Source of the DNA: Marinomonas aquiplantarum
Lineage (GTDB): Bacteria > Pseudomonadota > Gammaproteobacteria > Pseudomonadales > Marinomonadaceae
NCBI RefSeq assembly: GCF_003314975.1
Contig: NZ_QNRF01000010.1
Span: 1-64,000, forward strand
Length of the DNA: 64,000 nt
Reading direction: 5' to 3'
Shown piece by piece: positions 1 to 9,898 of this stretch (positions are counted from its first letter, which is position 1; each line of letters starts with the position of its first letter). The notes under the pieces are model-generated. The model was not told the origin of the DNA. It worked only from the letters and a program-made list of their open reading frames with translations, and did not search any database. The position numbers were made by a program, and so were the translations under genes.

Positions 1-32
1 TCAATCTGAGCCATGATCAAACTCTTCAGTTA
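1..32 (-). rRNA. 16S ribosomal RNA, 5' end (partial)
   Basis: The reverse complement of the first 32 bases reads as the conserved bacterial 16S 5' end, with GAAGAGTTTGATC followed by ATGGCTCAG, the universal 27F priming site. The gene is transcribed leftward and only its first ~30 bases are inside the window. The mature 5' end is placed at about position 32 by alignment to the E. coli start and could be off by a few bases. Confidence 0.95.
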
Positions 33-166
33 AAAAGTTTGCTCACTCAAATCTCGAAACACTAACAATTACTTAATAAAGCGAATTGACGTGTTTGACT
101 CTCGTAAGACTTCAATTTCTTTTTTGAAGCCCCAGCGAGCGCCCACACAAATTATCTGATTATCTA

Positions 167-178
167 TTTTAAAGAGCG
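167..178 (-). promoter_or_regulatory. rrn leader boxA-like antitermination element
   Basis: On the minus strand the sequence is CGCTCTTTAAAA, close to the E. coli rrn boxA (TGCTCTTTAACA). It lies about 135 bases upstream of the mature 16S end and downstream of the putative rrn promoter, which is where the NusB/S10 antitermination signal normally sits. Confidence 0.65.
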
Positions 179-206
179 TTGCCACTGCATCGTGGCGAGG
201 TCGTGT

Positions 207-234
207 ATATTACGGTTTTCCATTCGAGATGCAA
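207..234 (-). promoter_or_regulatory. putative rrn promoter
   Basis: On the minus strand a TTGCAT -35 element (229-234) and a TAATAT -10 element (207-212) are separated by 16 bases. They lie between the fumarase terminator and the boxA-like element. The elements are seen by eye; the transcription start was not determined. Confidence 0.55.
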
Positions 235-249
235 GTACTTTTTCAACAA

Positions 250-281
250 AAATGCCGTTAATTTTATAATTAACGGCATTT
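250..281 (-). terminator. intrinsic terminator of fumarase gene
   Basis: Perfect 13-bp arms (AAATGCCGTTAAT, 250-262, and its complement, 269-281) enclose a 6-base loop. On the minus strand the stem is followed by a T-rich run. It lies about 40 bases downstream of the fumarase stop and separates that gene from the rRNA promoter. Confidence 0.85.
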
Positions 282-319
282 CAATGAGTTAGCCAAATAG
301 CGTTTTAAATAATGTGTTT

Positions 320-1837
320 CTATTTAATCTCTATGGCTTGAGCTTCAATTTTAGACTTCCACTCTGCCGGACCAGTAATGTGTACCGACGTACCTTGTGA
401 ATCAACAGCAACTGTAACCGGCATATCCACCACATCAAATTCATAAATGGCTTCCATCCCCAATTCAGGGAAGGCAACCACTTCTGCTTTTTTGATTGCT
501 TTAGATACTAGATAAGCAGCACCGCCAACGGCCATTAAGTAAACCGCACCAAACTCTTTGATGGCCTCAATCGCAACAGGACCACGTTCCGCTTTACCAA
601 TCATGCCAAGCAAGCCTGTTTTCTCAAGCATAGTATGAGTAAATTTATCCATACGAGTCGATGTCGTTGGACCAGCAGGACCTACCGCCTCTTCCTTCAC
701 AGGATCAACAGGGCCAACGTAGTAAATGAAACGTCCTTTAAGATCGACCGGCAATTCTTCGCCATTGGCCATCATTTCAACCATTTTCTTATGGGCGGCA
801 TCACGACCAGTCAACATTTTACCGTTAAGCAAGACTGTTTCACCTGGCTGCCATTCTTTCACTTGCTCCGGTGTAATCTCGTCAAGGTTAACACGACGAA
901 CACTCTCACCCACTTCCCAAGTAATTTCAGGCCAATCATCTAAAGATGGTGGAACAAGGTCAGCAGGACCAGAACCATCCAATACAAAATGCGCATGACG
1001 AGTTGCCGCACAGTTTGGAATCATAGCGACAGGCAAAGACGCAGCATGAGTCGGGTAATCCATAATTTTGACATCAAGAACTGTCGTTAAACCACCCAAC
1101 CCCTGAGCACCAATACCAAGGTTGTTAACTGCATCGAAAATAGCCAGACGTAGTTCTTCAACACGGTTTTGTGGACCACGCTCTTTCAGCTCATGTATAT
1201 CGATCGGCTCCATCAGAGATTCTTTCGCCATTACCATGGCTTTTTCTGCTGTACCACCAATACCTATACCCAACATACCTGGCGGGCACCAGCCAGCCCC
1301 CATAGTTGGAACAGTTTTCTTAACCCATTCAACAATGTCATCTGAAGGGTTCAACATGGCCAACTTGGATTTGTTTTCCGAACCACCACCTTTAGCAGCC
1401 ACATGAACCTCAACGGTATCACCTGGCACCACTTCCATATGAATAACAGCAGGTGTGTTATCTTTGGTGTTTTTACGTGCACCAGCAGGGTCATCAAGAA
1501 TGGAAGCACGAAGAACATTATCGGGATGAAGGTAAGCGCGACGCACACCTTCGTTAATCATATCAGCGACACTTTTTGTGCTTTCCCACTGCACATTCAT
1601 GCCAACCTTAACAAACACGGTAACAATACCCGTATCCTGACAAATAGGACGCTTACCTTCCGCACACATACGAGAGTTAATTAGAATCTGTGCCATGGCA
1701 TCTTTCGCTGCCTGACTTTCTTCGCGTTCGTAAGCCTCATGAACCGCATTAACAAAATCCAGCGGATGGTAGTAAGAGATAAATTGCAGCGCGTCAGCAA
1801 CGCTATCAATCAAATCATCTTCTTTAATAATGCTCAT
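320..1837 (-). CDS. fumA: class I fumarate hydratase (4Fe-4S)
   Basis: Interconverts fumarate and malate in the TCA cycle, in the cytoplasm. The 505-aa protein is the single-chain class I form. An N-terminal catalytic domain (about residues 1-300) carries the three cluster cysteines expected for the family: C66 (in PICQDTG), C184 (in AGWCPPG) and C276 (in PNCAATRHAHF). The smaller beta domain occupies about residues 330-505. The ATG start is supported by an AGGAGAG ribosome site in the minus-strand leader. It stands alone between a terminator and the next gene. The family is oxygen- and superoxide-sensitive; no obvious regulatory site was seen upstream. Confidence 0.95.
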   Translation of the reverse strand: MSIIKEDDLIDSVADALQFISYYHPLDFVNAVHEAYEREESQAAKDAMAQILINSRMCAEGKRPICQDTGIVTVFVKVGMNVQWESTKSVADMINEGVRRAYLHPDNVLRASILDDPAGARKNTKDNTPAVIHMEVVPGDTVEVHVAAKGGGSENKSKLAMLNPSDDIVEWVKKTVPTMGAGWCPPGMLGIGIGGTAEKAMVMAKESLMEPIDIHELKERGPQNRVEELRLAIFDAVNNLGIGAQGLGGLTTVLDVKIMDYPTHAASLPVAMIPNCAATRHAHFVLDGSGPADLVPPSLDDWPEITWEVGESVRRVNLDEITPEQVKEWQPGETVLLNGKMLTGRDAAHKKMVEMMANGEELPVDLKGRFIYYVGPVDPVKEEAVGPAGPTTSTRMDKFTHTMLEKTGLLGMIGKAERGPVAIEAIKEFGAVYLMAVGGAAYLVSKAIKKAEVVAFPELGMEAIYEFDVVDMPVTVAVDSQGTSVHITGPAEWKSKIEAQAIEIK

Positions 1838-1931
1838 GCTTCTCTCCTGCTGAGTATTATGAATGAATCAAAGATCGAAATGGTAAAAGATGCGGGGCCG
1901 CAAAGAAAGCTTTATGAAAGGTTTTGAAAAG

Positions 1932-1968
1932 ATATACCCCTTATTATTGACATGAATAAGGGATATAT
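1932..1968 (-). terminator. terminator downstream of DUF2786-repeat gene
   Basis: Arms of 14 bp (1932-1945 and 1955-1968, 13 of 14 paired) enclose a 9-base loop. On the minus strand the stem is followed by a short T run. It lies just past the stop of the DUF2786-repeat protein gene. Confidence 0.6.
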
Positions 1969-1980
1969 TCAGGAAGAAAA

Positions 1981-3636
1981 CTAATTAATTTTATGTTCTT
2001 TCGTTGAGTTGGGCTTTTGCACAGAATGCTGAATATACTCTTCTAAGATTTTTGCGGTAAATTTTTCACGCTCAGGCAAAGACACAATCTGCTCAGCCTC
2101 CCAATTAATCAGACGAATAAACACAGAATATTTTTTGATATATTGATAACCGATATCCCGAACACCAATATCATTTGACTCCATCAGATAAAGCACCCGC
2201 TCTAAGCTCTTCTGCGCCTCAAACTGCCCACCTTCACTCGCAGCAACCAATAAACGCTGAATCTGCTGAACAGGATTTTCAGATCTTTTCGTTTCTTTCT
2301 TGCTGTAGTTTGAAGTTAAGAACTTATCCAACATCTCTTCGGTATAACCTTCACGCTCTTGAACATCAGGAATGAGTGCCGACTCTCGCTCTAACAAACG
2401 AATAAATAAACTCTTATTCTTGATGTCAGAAAACTCAAGATCCTTTAAGGACAAGCTGTTTTCTTCCATGATTTCAATTACTCTATTGTAAGAAGCACTT
2501 GCTTCGCTTCCTGTCGAGACTGACAACATGAGCTGCCGACGTAATTCATGCATAATTTTAGCAGCACGATAATCTTCTTTTCTTTGCAAGTGTTGCTGAA
2601 AAGCATCTTTATTCTGCTCTAATGCCTTACTTACTGACTCATAGCCCTGAATGGCTTCTTGCTCATCCCTTAAGCGATCCATGCGAATATTATTACAACT
2701 CGCTTCCCAGGCCTCATAAGATTTCGCTCTCGCTTGAAAAGCACGCTCAATTGCTTCCTCAAAGCTCTGCTCAATTCTGGCTCTTTCAGCACGCTCAAGA
2801 ACCTCTTCCTGCTCATGCTCGTAACGCTTTTTCTTCTTTAACTGAAGATTTTCTTGAGCCAAAGTCAATTGAGTACCCAGATCTTCGATATCAGACTGAA
2901 CTTTTGCCTCATCAAAGTCGGCTAATTTTTCGTATACACCAGACCAATACTCATCCTCTGAAAACGGCACACTTGGATCACTGGTGGAATATTGGGTTTT
3001 AAGCGCTTCCCCAAAGTCAGTATGAGCAGGACGAAATGCCTGCGCAGCATCAATCACATTGTCATTAAATGCATTAGTAGAGGACACTACCTCCTCTTCC
3101 TCTTGATTACTGGCATTTTCAACATCATCAACAAGATTTTCAGCGGCCATATCATCCATATCCTGATCATCTAACATATAAGTATCGACATCTGAAACCG
3201 CATCAAAGGTCTCGACCTGAGAATCAGGTCCGAAAGTTTCCTGATCGCTTTCTTTTGAATTGAAATGATGATCAGCGTCACTGCTCACATCTTCTTCCAT
3301 ATCATCTAAAATTGTTCTAACTGACTCATAAGCACGATTAGGATCTACTGTAGACTTTTCGCTAAAACGGCGCTGATACACCGAATCAGATTGCACATTT
3401 TTCGGAGCAGATTCCTTTACAAATCTTGGCGCGCTATTACCCCAGCTCACTTTATAAAGCATGGAACGATCACACAGCTGCAACATTGGCAATTCTCGCT
3501 GCGCGATGCTGTATTGCCGAATTAAAGACTCAGCATGGCGCAAAGCCAAATTAGACTCACTCAAATTGCTCGATGTCGCAAGGTTAAGTAGTTTAACGAC
3601 TTTCTGAATGGCCTTTTTTCTTCTGCGTGTGCTCAT
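1981..3636 (-). CDS. DUF2786-repeat coiled-coil protein, function unknown
   Basis: The start chosen is the ATG at 3636 (MSTRRRKK), which has GGAAG (3645-3649) 8 bases upstream; an in-frame TTG at 3651 lacks such a site. The protein is 551 aa. Residues about 1-50 resemble DUF2786 (basic entry, then KVVKLLNLA, an EAL-type helix and LIRQYSI). An acidic low-complexity region (about 95-210) and a charged, Glu/Arg/Gln-rich predicted coiled coil (about 230-365) follow. Two ~80-aa C-terminal repeats (about 366-445 and 454-535) share a pattern of LL-x-A-S, an EA helix, LM-E and FIRL, and themselves resemble DUF2786. There is no signal peptide or membrane segment. No function is known for DUF2786. The gene is monocistronic, with its own terminator. 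Confidence 0.75.
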   Translation of the reverse strand: MSTRRRKKAIQKVVKLLNLATSSNLSESNLALRHAESLIRQYSIAQRELPMLQLCDRSMLYKVSWGNSAPRFVKESAPKNVQSDSVYQRRFSEKSTVDPNRAYESVRTILDDMEEDVSSDADHHFNSKESDQETFGPDSQVETFDAVSDVDTYMLDDQDMDDMAAENLVDDVENASNQEEEEVVSSTNAFNDNVIDAAQAFRPAHTDFGEALKTQYSTSDPSVPFSEDEYWSGVYEKLADFDEAKVQSDIEDLGTQLTLAQENLQLKKKKRYEHEQEEVLERAERARIEQSFEEAIERAFQARAKSYEAWEASCNNIRMDRLRDEQEAIQGYESVSKALEQNKDAFQQHLQRKEDYRAAKIMHELRRQLMLSVSTGSEASASYNRVIEIMEENSLSLKDLEFSDIKNKSLFIRLLERESALIPDVQEREGYTEEMLDKFLTSNYSKKETKRSENPVQQIQRLLVAASEGGQFEAQKSLERVLYLMESNDIGVRDIGYQYIKKYSVFIRLINWEAEQIVSLPEREKFTAKILEEYIQHSVQKPNSTKEHKIN

Positions 3637-3697
3637 AAAACAGGCTTCCAAATGGGCTTAGTCAAATTAAAGACAATAATGAATACAAACCAACAAC

Positions 3698-4141
3698 CTA
3701 ATAATACAAATCCGCTTCATCACTAGGCAATTGCAAATCATCACTCAACAATACTTGAACCTTTTGCAAAATTTCAGCCAACTTTTCCTTATCATACGGA
3801 ACAGCAGGGAATTTTCCCCAAATAGGGCCGGGCCAGCAAGAGTCCGTATCGTAACGAACAATATGATGGATATGTAATTGTGGAACCTGATTCCCCAAAG
3901 CGGCAACATTTAGCTTAGTTGCGGTAAAAGCATCATGCAGGGTTTCCGCCAACAGGCAACTTTCTGCCATCAATTGTTGCTTATCTTCATCAACCAACTG
4001 ATAGATTTCAGTAATGTTGTTACGCCGAGGAACCAAAATAAACCAGGGAAATTGAGCATCATTTATCAAACGCAATTCACACAAAGACAAGTTACCCACC
4101 AAGATGGAATCACGGCGCAACACGGGATCTAACTGAAACAT
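3698..4141 (-). CDS. HIT-family hydrolase-like protein
   Basis: Histidine-triad superfamily protein, probably a nucleotide-binding hydrolase or transferase of the cytoplasm; the substrate is unknown. The ATG at 4141 is preferred because an AGGAA site lies 9 bases upstream; a GTG at 4147 would leave only 3 bases. The protein is 147 aa. The triad region near residues 88-94 reads QLHIHHI, so the first His of the usual H-x-H-x-H is Gln while the central pair is kept. It diverges from the SMP-30 gene and is separated from the DUF2786 gene by about 60 bases. Confidence 0.85.
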   Translation of the reverse strand: MFQLDPVLRRDSILVGNLSLCELRLINDAQFPWFILVPRRNNITEIYQLVDEDKQQLMAESCLLAETLHDAFTATKLNVAALGNQVPQLHIHHIVRYDTDSCWPGPIWGKFPAVPYDKEKLAEILQKVQVLLSDDLQLPSDEADLYY

Positions 4142-4225
4142 CTTCACACATTCCTATTTACAAAAAACTCATTCATAAGCACTATAGCACCCTATTTCAA
4201 AAACACTCAGTGACTCGGAGCCTCC

Positions 4226-5095
4226 ATGACGGATATGCAATGTGCTGTGGACGCACAAGCAAAATTAGCAGAATGCCCACGTTGGGATGAACGTACACAA
4301 ACCTTGTATTTTGTCGATATAGATTCTTTTGTACTATACGCCTACGACACACAATCGAAAACCCTAAGCAATCGTAAATTTGATGAAGAAATTGGTTGTT
4401 TTTCTTTAGCTGAGAACGGTGGATTCATTGCCGCCTTCCGCTCAGGGGTTTACACATTCGACCATTTAAATGCCGAACTAAAGCCTTACTGGAAAGCCGA
4501 TTATGACCAGCAAACCACCCGCTTCAATGACGGCCGCTGCGATGCAAAAGGCCGATTCCTTGCTGGCACCATGTATTCTCCAAAAGATGCTTTTAAAGGC
4601 GCACTTCACCAATTTAGTCAAGGTCAACAGAAAATACTGGATCAAGCCGCTTGGACATCAAACGGCTTAGCTTTTTCTCCTGATCAAAGCATCATGTACT
4701 ACTCCGACACCCCTAATCATGTGGTATATCAGTTTGATTATGATGTAGAGACAGGTGAAGCGACCAATAAGCGTGAGTTCATCCGCTTCCCCCATGGCAA
4801 CGGACGACCAGATGGCGCGGCAGTTGATACAGACGGAAACTATTGGTCGGCCTTATATCAAGGCCAAAGAGTTGTTAAAATAAGTCCAGCAGGTGACATC
4901 CTAGAAGAACACCCAGTGCCAGCGACTTATCCAACTATGGTAGCCTTTGGTGGGCCAAACATGAGCACCTTATATGTCAGCACGTGTCGCGCTGCTCAAA
5001 CAGAAGAAGAGCTGCAAACATTCCCGCACGCAGGCGGTATTTTTGCACTAGAAACATCCGTAACAGGACAGGTTGAGCCTCGCTTTGCAGGCTAA
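4226..5095 (+). CDS. SMP-30/gluconolactonase-family protein
   Basis: Six-bladed beta-propeller lactonase family (SMP-30/LRE), 289 aa, cytoplasmic. Metal-site signatures expected for the family are visible: the early Glu (KLAECPRWDE), RFNDGRCDAKGRF, SNGLAFSPD and GRPDGAAVDTDGNYW. The family hydrolyses sugar or other lactones; the substrate cannot be told from sequence. A GGAG site precedes the ATG. It is 36 bases upstream of proS in the same direction and may be co-transcribed, with no evident functional link. Confidence 0.85.
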   Translation: MTDMQCAVDAQAKLAECPRWDERTQTLYFVDIDSFVLYAYDTQSKTLSNRKFDEEIGCFSLAENGGFIAAFRSGVYTFDHLNAELKPYWKADYDQQTTRFNDGRCDAKGRFLAGTMYSPKDAFKGALHQFSQGQQKILDQAAWTSNGLAFSPDQSIMYYSDTPNHVVYQFDYDVETGEATNKREFIRFPHGNGRPDGAAVDTDGNYWSALYQGQRVVKISPAGDILEEHPVPATYPTMVAFGGPNMSTLYVSTCRAAQTEEELQTFPHAGGIFALETSVTGQVEPRFAG

Positions 5096-5131
5096 CCCTC
5101 ACTCAAATTAATTTTAAGAACTTATATTACT

Positions 5132-6859
5132 ATGCGCGCTAGCAATTATTTATTTTCCACATTACGTGATGCCCCAACCGATGCAGTTGTAACAAGCCAC
5201 CAACTAATGGTGCGAGCAGGCATGATTCGCCAGATATCCAAAGGACTTTATACTTGGCTCCCGACCGGCGTAAAAGTATTTCGCAAAGTAGAAGGTATTG
5301 TCCGTGACGAAATGCAAAAAGCCGGTGCCCTTGAAGTCATCATGCCCGGCGTGCAACCTGCAGAGCTATGGCAAGAATCTGGCCGCTGGCAGAAATACGG
5401 TCCAGAATTACTGCGCCTAAAAGATCGCCATGATCGCGACTATTGTGTTGGCCCCACTCATGAAGAAGTCATTACGGAATTAGCACGCAATGAACTAACT
5501 AGCTACAAGCAACTACCCATCAACTTCTTCCAGATCCAAACCAAATTTCGAGACGAAGTTCGCCCACGCTTTGGCGTCATGCGCTCACGTGAATTTAGCA
5601 TGAAAGACGCTTATTCTTTCCATGTTAGTCCTGAATCATTACAAGAAACTTATGACGTAATGCACCAAGCTTATTGCAATGTATTTGATCGCATTGGCTT
5701 GGATTATCGTCCAGTTCTCGCGGACACCGGTAGCATTGGCGGCGCTTATTCACACGAGTTTCATGTATTAGCCGATTCTGGTGAAGACGACATCGCTTTC
5801 AGCGATAGCTCAAACTTTGCAGCCAACGTGGAACTAGCAGAAGCCATTTGCCTAAAAGAAAAGGCCGACCCAGCTACCCAAGAATTAACAGAAGTTTTCA
5901 CCCCGGATTGTAAAACGATTCAGAAAGTCGCTGAATTCTTAAAATTAGATGTCACAAAAACGGTCAAAACCATGCTCGTTAAAGGTATTGACGAAAACGA
6001 ACAAGAAACAATAGTCGCCCTTGTTCTGCGTGGTGATCACAACATCAATGAACTAAAAGTTGAAAAGCTGGATGGGATTGTTTCACCATTTGAGTTTGCC
6101 GGCGAAACCGACATCATTAACAAAATTGGTTGCGCACCAGGTTCCATCGGACCAAAAGGCCTAAAAGAAAAAGGCATTCGCATAATCGCTGATCGCTCAG
6201 CGGCCGTAATGTCAGACTTCTGCGCTGGCGCCAACAAAGACGATTACCACTTTACCGGTATCAACTGGGAACGTGACTGCCCTGAATTTGAAGTCGCTGA
6301 TTTGCGTAACGTCGTAGAAGGCGATCCTTCTCCAGACGGACAAGGCACTATTGTGATTAAACGCGGCATCGAAGTGGGCCATATTTTCCAACTTGGCCAA
6401 CAATATGCTCAAGCCCTGAACGCAAGTGTTCTTGATGAAAACGGCAAAGCGCAAATCATGCATATGGGCTGTTACGGTATCGGCGTTTCTCGCATTGTTG
6501 CCGCCGCTATCGAACAAAACTTCGATGACAAAGGCATTTTGTGGCCAGAAAGCATCGCACCCTTTGACGTGGCCATTGTGGCAATGAATTACGATAAATC
6601 TGAAGCCGTTCGTGAAGCATGCGAAACACTCTATCAAGAGTTGACGGCAAAAGGTCTAGACGTATTGCTAGATGATCGCAAAGAACGCCCAGGTGTTAAA
6701 TTTGCGGACTGCGAGCTTCTTGGTATACCACATCGCTTTGTGATCGGTGACAAAGGGTTGGCCAACAATACCTTTGAATATAAGAATCGTATTCAAGGCG
6801 AAAACCAAGACATCGCCATTGAACAAGCATGCGACTTCATACTGTCCGCAAAGAAGTAA
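5132..6859 (+). CDS. proS: prolyl-tRNA synthetase
   Basis: Charges tRNA-Pro. The 575-aa length matches the bacterial long form. Class II motif 2 is seen in [25 protein letters not shown] (written over about residues 140-165), motif 3 in [14 protein letters not shown] (about 450-463), and the YbaK-like editing insertion lies between about 225 and 390. The HGTP anticodon-binding domain fills the C-terminus. An intrinsic terminator follows directly. Confidence 0.97.
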   Translation: MRASNYLFSTLRDAPTDAVVTSHQLMVRAGMIRQISKGLYTWLPTGVKVFRKVEGIVRDEMQKAGALEVIMPGVQPAELWQESGRWQKYGPELLRLKDRHDRDYCVGPTHEEVITELARNELTSYKQLPINFFQIQTKFRDEVRPRFGVMRSREFSMKDAYSFHVSPESLQETYDVMHQAYCNVFDRIGLDYRPVLADTGSIGGAYSHEFHVLADSGEDDIAFSDSSNFAANVELAEAICLKEKADPATQELTEVFTPDCKTIQKVAEFLKLDVTKTVKTMLVKGIDENEQETIVALVLRGDHNINELKVEKLDGIVSPFEFAGETDIINKIGCAPGSIGPKGLKEKGIRIIADRSAAVMSDFCAGANKDDYHFTGINWERDCPEFEVADLRNVVEGDPSPDGQGTIVIKRGIEVGHIFQLGQQYAQALNASVLDENGKAQIMHMGCYGIGVSRIVAAAIEQNFDDKGILWPESIAPFDVAIVAMNYDKSEAVREACETLYQELTAKGLDVLLDDRKERPGVKFADCELLGIPHRFVIGDKGLANNTFEYKNRIQGENQDIAIEQACDFILSAKK

Positions 6860-6865
6860 CAAACC

Positions 6866-6896
6866 AAACGCCATTCTTTTGAGTGGCGTTTTTCTT
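6866..6896 (+). terminator. proS intrinsic terminator
   Basis: Arms AAACGCCA (6866-6873) and TGGCGTTT (6884-6891) with a 10-base loop, followed by a T run, 6 bases after the proS stop. Confidence 0.85.
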
Positions 6897-6920
6897 TAAA
6901 GCAGATTAAGCGAATTTACT

Positions 6921-7262
6921 ATGACCACAATTTACCACAATCCACGCTGCTCTAAATCACGACAAACTTTGGCACTTTTAGAAGAGAACGGCATTCAGCC
7001 TGAAATCCGCCTTTATCAAAAAGAACCACTCGACAAGAGCGAACTTGAACAACTTATTGCGCAACTAGACATTCAACCCATTGAACTAATGCGCACCAAG
7101 GAAGCTGCCTACAAGGAGCTTGGTCTAAACAAAAACAGCTCTGACGAAGAACGTATTGAAGCCATGCTCAATAATTCAAGCCTAATCGAACGCCCCATCG
7201 TTGTTCACAACAACAAAGCTAAATTAGGCAGACCACCTGAAAATGTATTGGATTTATTTTGA
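6921..7262 (+). CDS. arsC: ArsC-family (glutaredoxin-type) arsenate reductase
   Basis: Thioredoxin-fold ArsC family protein of 113 aa. The N-terminal catalytic Cys is C10 (YHNPRCSKSRQTL), and the C-terminal ERPIVV and GRPPE segments are typical of glutaredoxin-coupled arsenate reductases. No arsR, arsB or acr3 gene is adjacent, so a role in arsenate resistance is inferred only from the family. The stop overlaps the wrbA-like start by one base (TGATG), indicating translational coupling. This arsC-wrbA pairing is common in gammaproteobacteria. Confidence 0.85.
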   Translation: MTTIYHNPRCSKSRQTLALLEENGIQPEIRLYQKEPLDKSELEQLIAQLDIQPIELMRTKEAAYKELGLNKNSSDEERIEAMLNNSSLIERPIVVHNNKAKLGRPPENVLDLF

Positions 7263-7861
7263 TGAGTTCATCACCCTACATCCTAATACTCTTCTATAGT
7301 CGGCATGGTTCCATCGCCGAGATGGCAAAACATATTGCTCGTGGCGTCAACAAAGTCACTGGAATGGAAGCAAAAATACGCCAAGTACCAAATGTATCAA
7401 GCAATACGGAATCCACCGAACCTGCTCTTCCAGATGAAGGAGCACCTTATTGCACACTAGACGAATTAAGGGATTGCTCTGGTTTAGCTTTGGGTTCTCC
7501 ATCCTACTTTGGCAGCATGGCGGCGCCTCTCAAACACTTTATTGATCAGACATCTACCCTATGGATGACAGGCCAATTAATAGACAAACCGGCTTGTGGT
7601 TTCACTAGTGCTAGCACCATGCATGGCGGCCAAGAACAATGCCTGCATAGCATGATGACACCACTGATTCATCACGGCATGATTTGGCTTGGACTTCCCT
7701 ATAAAAACAAAGAGCTGATTAGCACCACCAGTGGCGGCACACCATACGGCGCAAGCCACTTAGCCAGCAGCACACAGGAAAATACCCTCACCAAAGAGGA
7801 GAAGAATCTATGTGAAGCACAAGGTGAGCGAATTGCCAGCGTGGCACTAAAGCTCGTCTGA
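7262..7861 (+). CDS. wrbA: NAD(P)H:quinone oxidoreductase, WrbA type
   Basis: Flavodoxin-like FMN protein of 199 aa that reduces quinones by two electrons, giving protection against redox cycling. The phosphate-binding loop is YSRHGSIAEMAKHIARGV near the N-terminus. The SPSYFGSMAAPLKHFIDQT and STMHGGQEQCL segments are diagnostic of WrbA. The start is the ATG at 7262 that overlaps the arsC stop; an in-frame TTG at 7259 is less likely. A strong bidirectional terminator follows. Confidence 0.9.
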   Translation: MSSSPYILILFYSRHGSIAEMAKHIARGVNKVTGMEAKIRQVPNVSSNTESTEPALPDEGAPYCTLDELRDCSGLALGSPSYFGSMAAPLKHFIDQTSTLWMTGQLIDKPACGFTSASTMHGGQEQCLHSMMTPLIHHGMIWLGLPYKNKELISTTSGGTPYGASHLASSTQENTLTKEEKNLCEAQGERIASVALKLV

Positions 7862-7893
7862 CCAGCCACTTCTTATCCTAAGAAACACCACAT

Positions 7894-7933
7894 AAAAAAA
7901 GCGCCGATCACGATCGTGATGGCGCTTTTTTTT
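7894..7933. terminator. bidirectional terminator between wrbA and cysB
   Basis: A long hairpin: AAAAAAAGCGCC (7894-7905), a single unpaired G, a 14-bp palindromic core (ATCACGATCGTGAT), then GGCGCTTTTTTT. It carries an A run on one side and a T run on the other, so it can serve both convergent genes. Confidence 0.9.
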
Positions 7934-7946
7934 AAAACACTATTCA

Positions 7947-8924
<978 letters not shown>

Positions 8925-8929
8925 CTACC

Positions 8930-8941
8930 TTATTCTAAAAA
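8930..8941 (-). promoter_or_regulatory. candidate CysB operator upstream of cysB
   Basis: On the minus strand the 12-mer TTTTTAGAATAA occurs immediately upstream of the cysB start. The identical 12-mer is found upstream of cysI (11861-11872). Assignment to CysB is inferred from the shared word in two sulfur-gene leaders. Confidence 0.4.
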
Positions 8942-8971
8942 GAGTTAAAAACATAAGAAAATATTACTTTA

Positions 8972-8978
8972 TAGAATA
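8972..8978 (+). promoter_or_regulatory. second TAGAATA half-site in cysB-tauE intergenic region
   Basis: TAGAATA at 8972-8978 is the exact inverted partner of TATTCTA at 8931-8937, with 34 bases between them. It lies about 50 bases upstream of the exporter start and could be the other half of a shared regulatory region. The word is short and the DNA AT-rich, so this is tentative. Confidence 0.3.
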
Positions 8979-9029
8979 GTAAAAAAGCTCTAAGGTTGCC
9001 AGCTCAAATCATTTATTTACGGCAATTCA

Positions 9030-9791
9030 ATGGAATTTATTTGGTATATTTTTGCAGGCGCAGTGGTTGGCTTAGCGGTTGGCATTACTGGGGTTGGTGG
9101 CGGTTCGTTAATGACGCCGCTACTGCTACTTTTTGGCTTTCCGCCACACATCGCAGTAGGTACCGATTTAATGTATGCCGGTATAGCAAAAAGCACTGGC
9201 GTTGTGATGCATGCAAAACGCGGCAATGTAAATTGGAGCATTGTCTTTGCCATGGCATCAGGCAGCATTCCTGCTTCGATTCTAACTATTTGGTTGCTAT
9301 CACAATTTGACAAACCAGATCACTACCAAGAAATTCTCACCACTAGCTTAGGCTTGATGCTAACACTGACCGCCATTGTTGTACTTTTTCGAAACAAGCT
9401 TATTCAGTCCTTGAAACTCAACTTTACAGAACACAAAAGCCGCAGAATCATTATGGTATGCGGTTTTATTCTAGGCGTATTGGTAACACTAACCTCAGTC
9501 GGCGCTGGCGCATTGGGTACAGCCATCATGATGCTTCTTTTCCCATTAATGCGCGCCAAAAATATTGTTGGCACCGATCTGGCTCATGCTGTCCCATTAA
9601 CCCTTATCGCGGGCACAGGTCACATTTTCCTAGGCAATGTAGACTACGCACTATTAGGCGCGTTATTAATCGGTTCAATACCCAGCATCTATTTAGGTAC
9701 ACGCATTGCGACCCACGTGCCCAATAAAATACTACAGCCTATCTTAGCAACCGCCCTACTTTCGTTTGGCGTTAAATACCTTTTCTTCTAA
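9030..9791 (+). CDS. TauE/SafE-family sulfite exporter-like membrane protein
   Basis: Inner-membrane protein of 253 aa with about eight hydrophobic segments. The first repeat begins with GITGVGGGSLMTPLL and the second with LTSVGAGALGTAIMM, the paired TauE/SafE signature. Members export or import sulfur-containing or carboxylate anions. Its position divergent from cysB suggests a sulfur oxyanion, but this is inference. Start chosen at the ATG of MEFIWYIF; the ribosome site is weak (ACGGCAATTC). Confidence 0.85.
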   Translation: MEFIWYIFAGAVVGLAVGITGVGGGSLMTPLLLLFGFPPHIAVGTDLMYAGIAKSTGVVMHAKRGNVNWSIVFAMASGSIPASILTIWLLSQFDKPDHYQEILTTSLGLMLTLTAIVVLFRNKLIQSLKLNFTEHKSRRIIMVCGFILGVLVTLTSVGAGALGTAIMMLLFPLMRAKNIVGTDLAHAVPLTLIAGTGHIFLGNVDYALLGALLIGSIPSIYLGTRIATHVPNKILQPILATALLSFGVKYLFF

Positions 9792-9898
9792 AAGGCTTAT
9801 AAATAGAGAAAAATCGTCCACAAAGGTTCATTCGATTTAAAAAAAAGGATATGGTTGACCGCCATAACTAAAAAAGCAGCAAGCAGGAATCCCCCGCA

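Noticed and set aside
2622-3002. 126-aa plus-strand frame within the DUF2786 gene
   Set aside because: It lies wholly antisense to a better-supported gene; it arises from the charged coiled-coil codons and has no homology signal.
6212-6637. 141-aa minus-strand frame within proS
   Set aside because: Antisense shadow of the conserved synthetase core.
6921-7861. arsC-wrbA as an arsenic-resistance island
   Set aside because: No arsR, arsB or acr3 gene is nearby; the pair is a common chromosomal arrangement and not evidence of a resistance island.
9792-9898. Possible attenuator or TyrR box before the DAHP synthase
   Set aside because: No TGTAAA-N6-TTTACA match, leader peptide with aromatic codons, or terminator hairpin was found.
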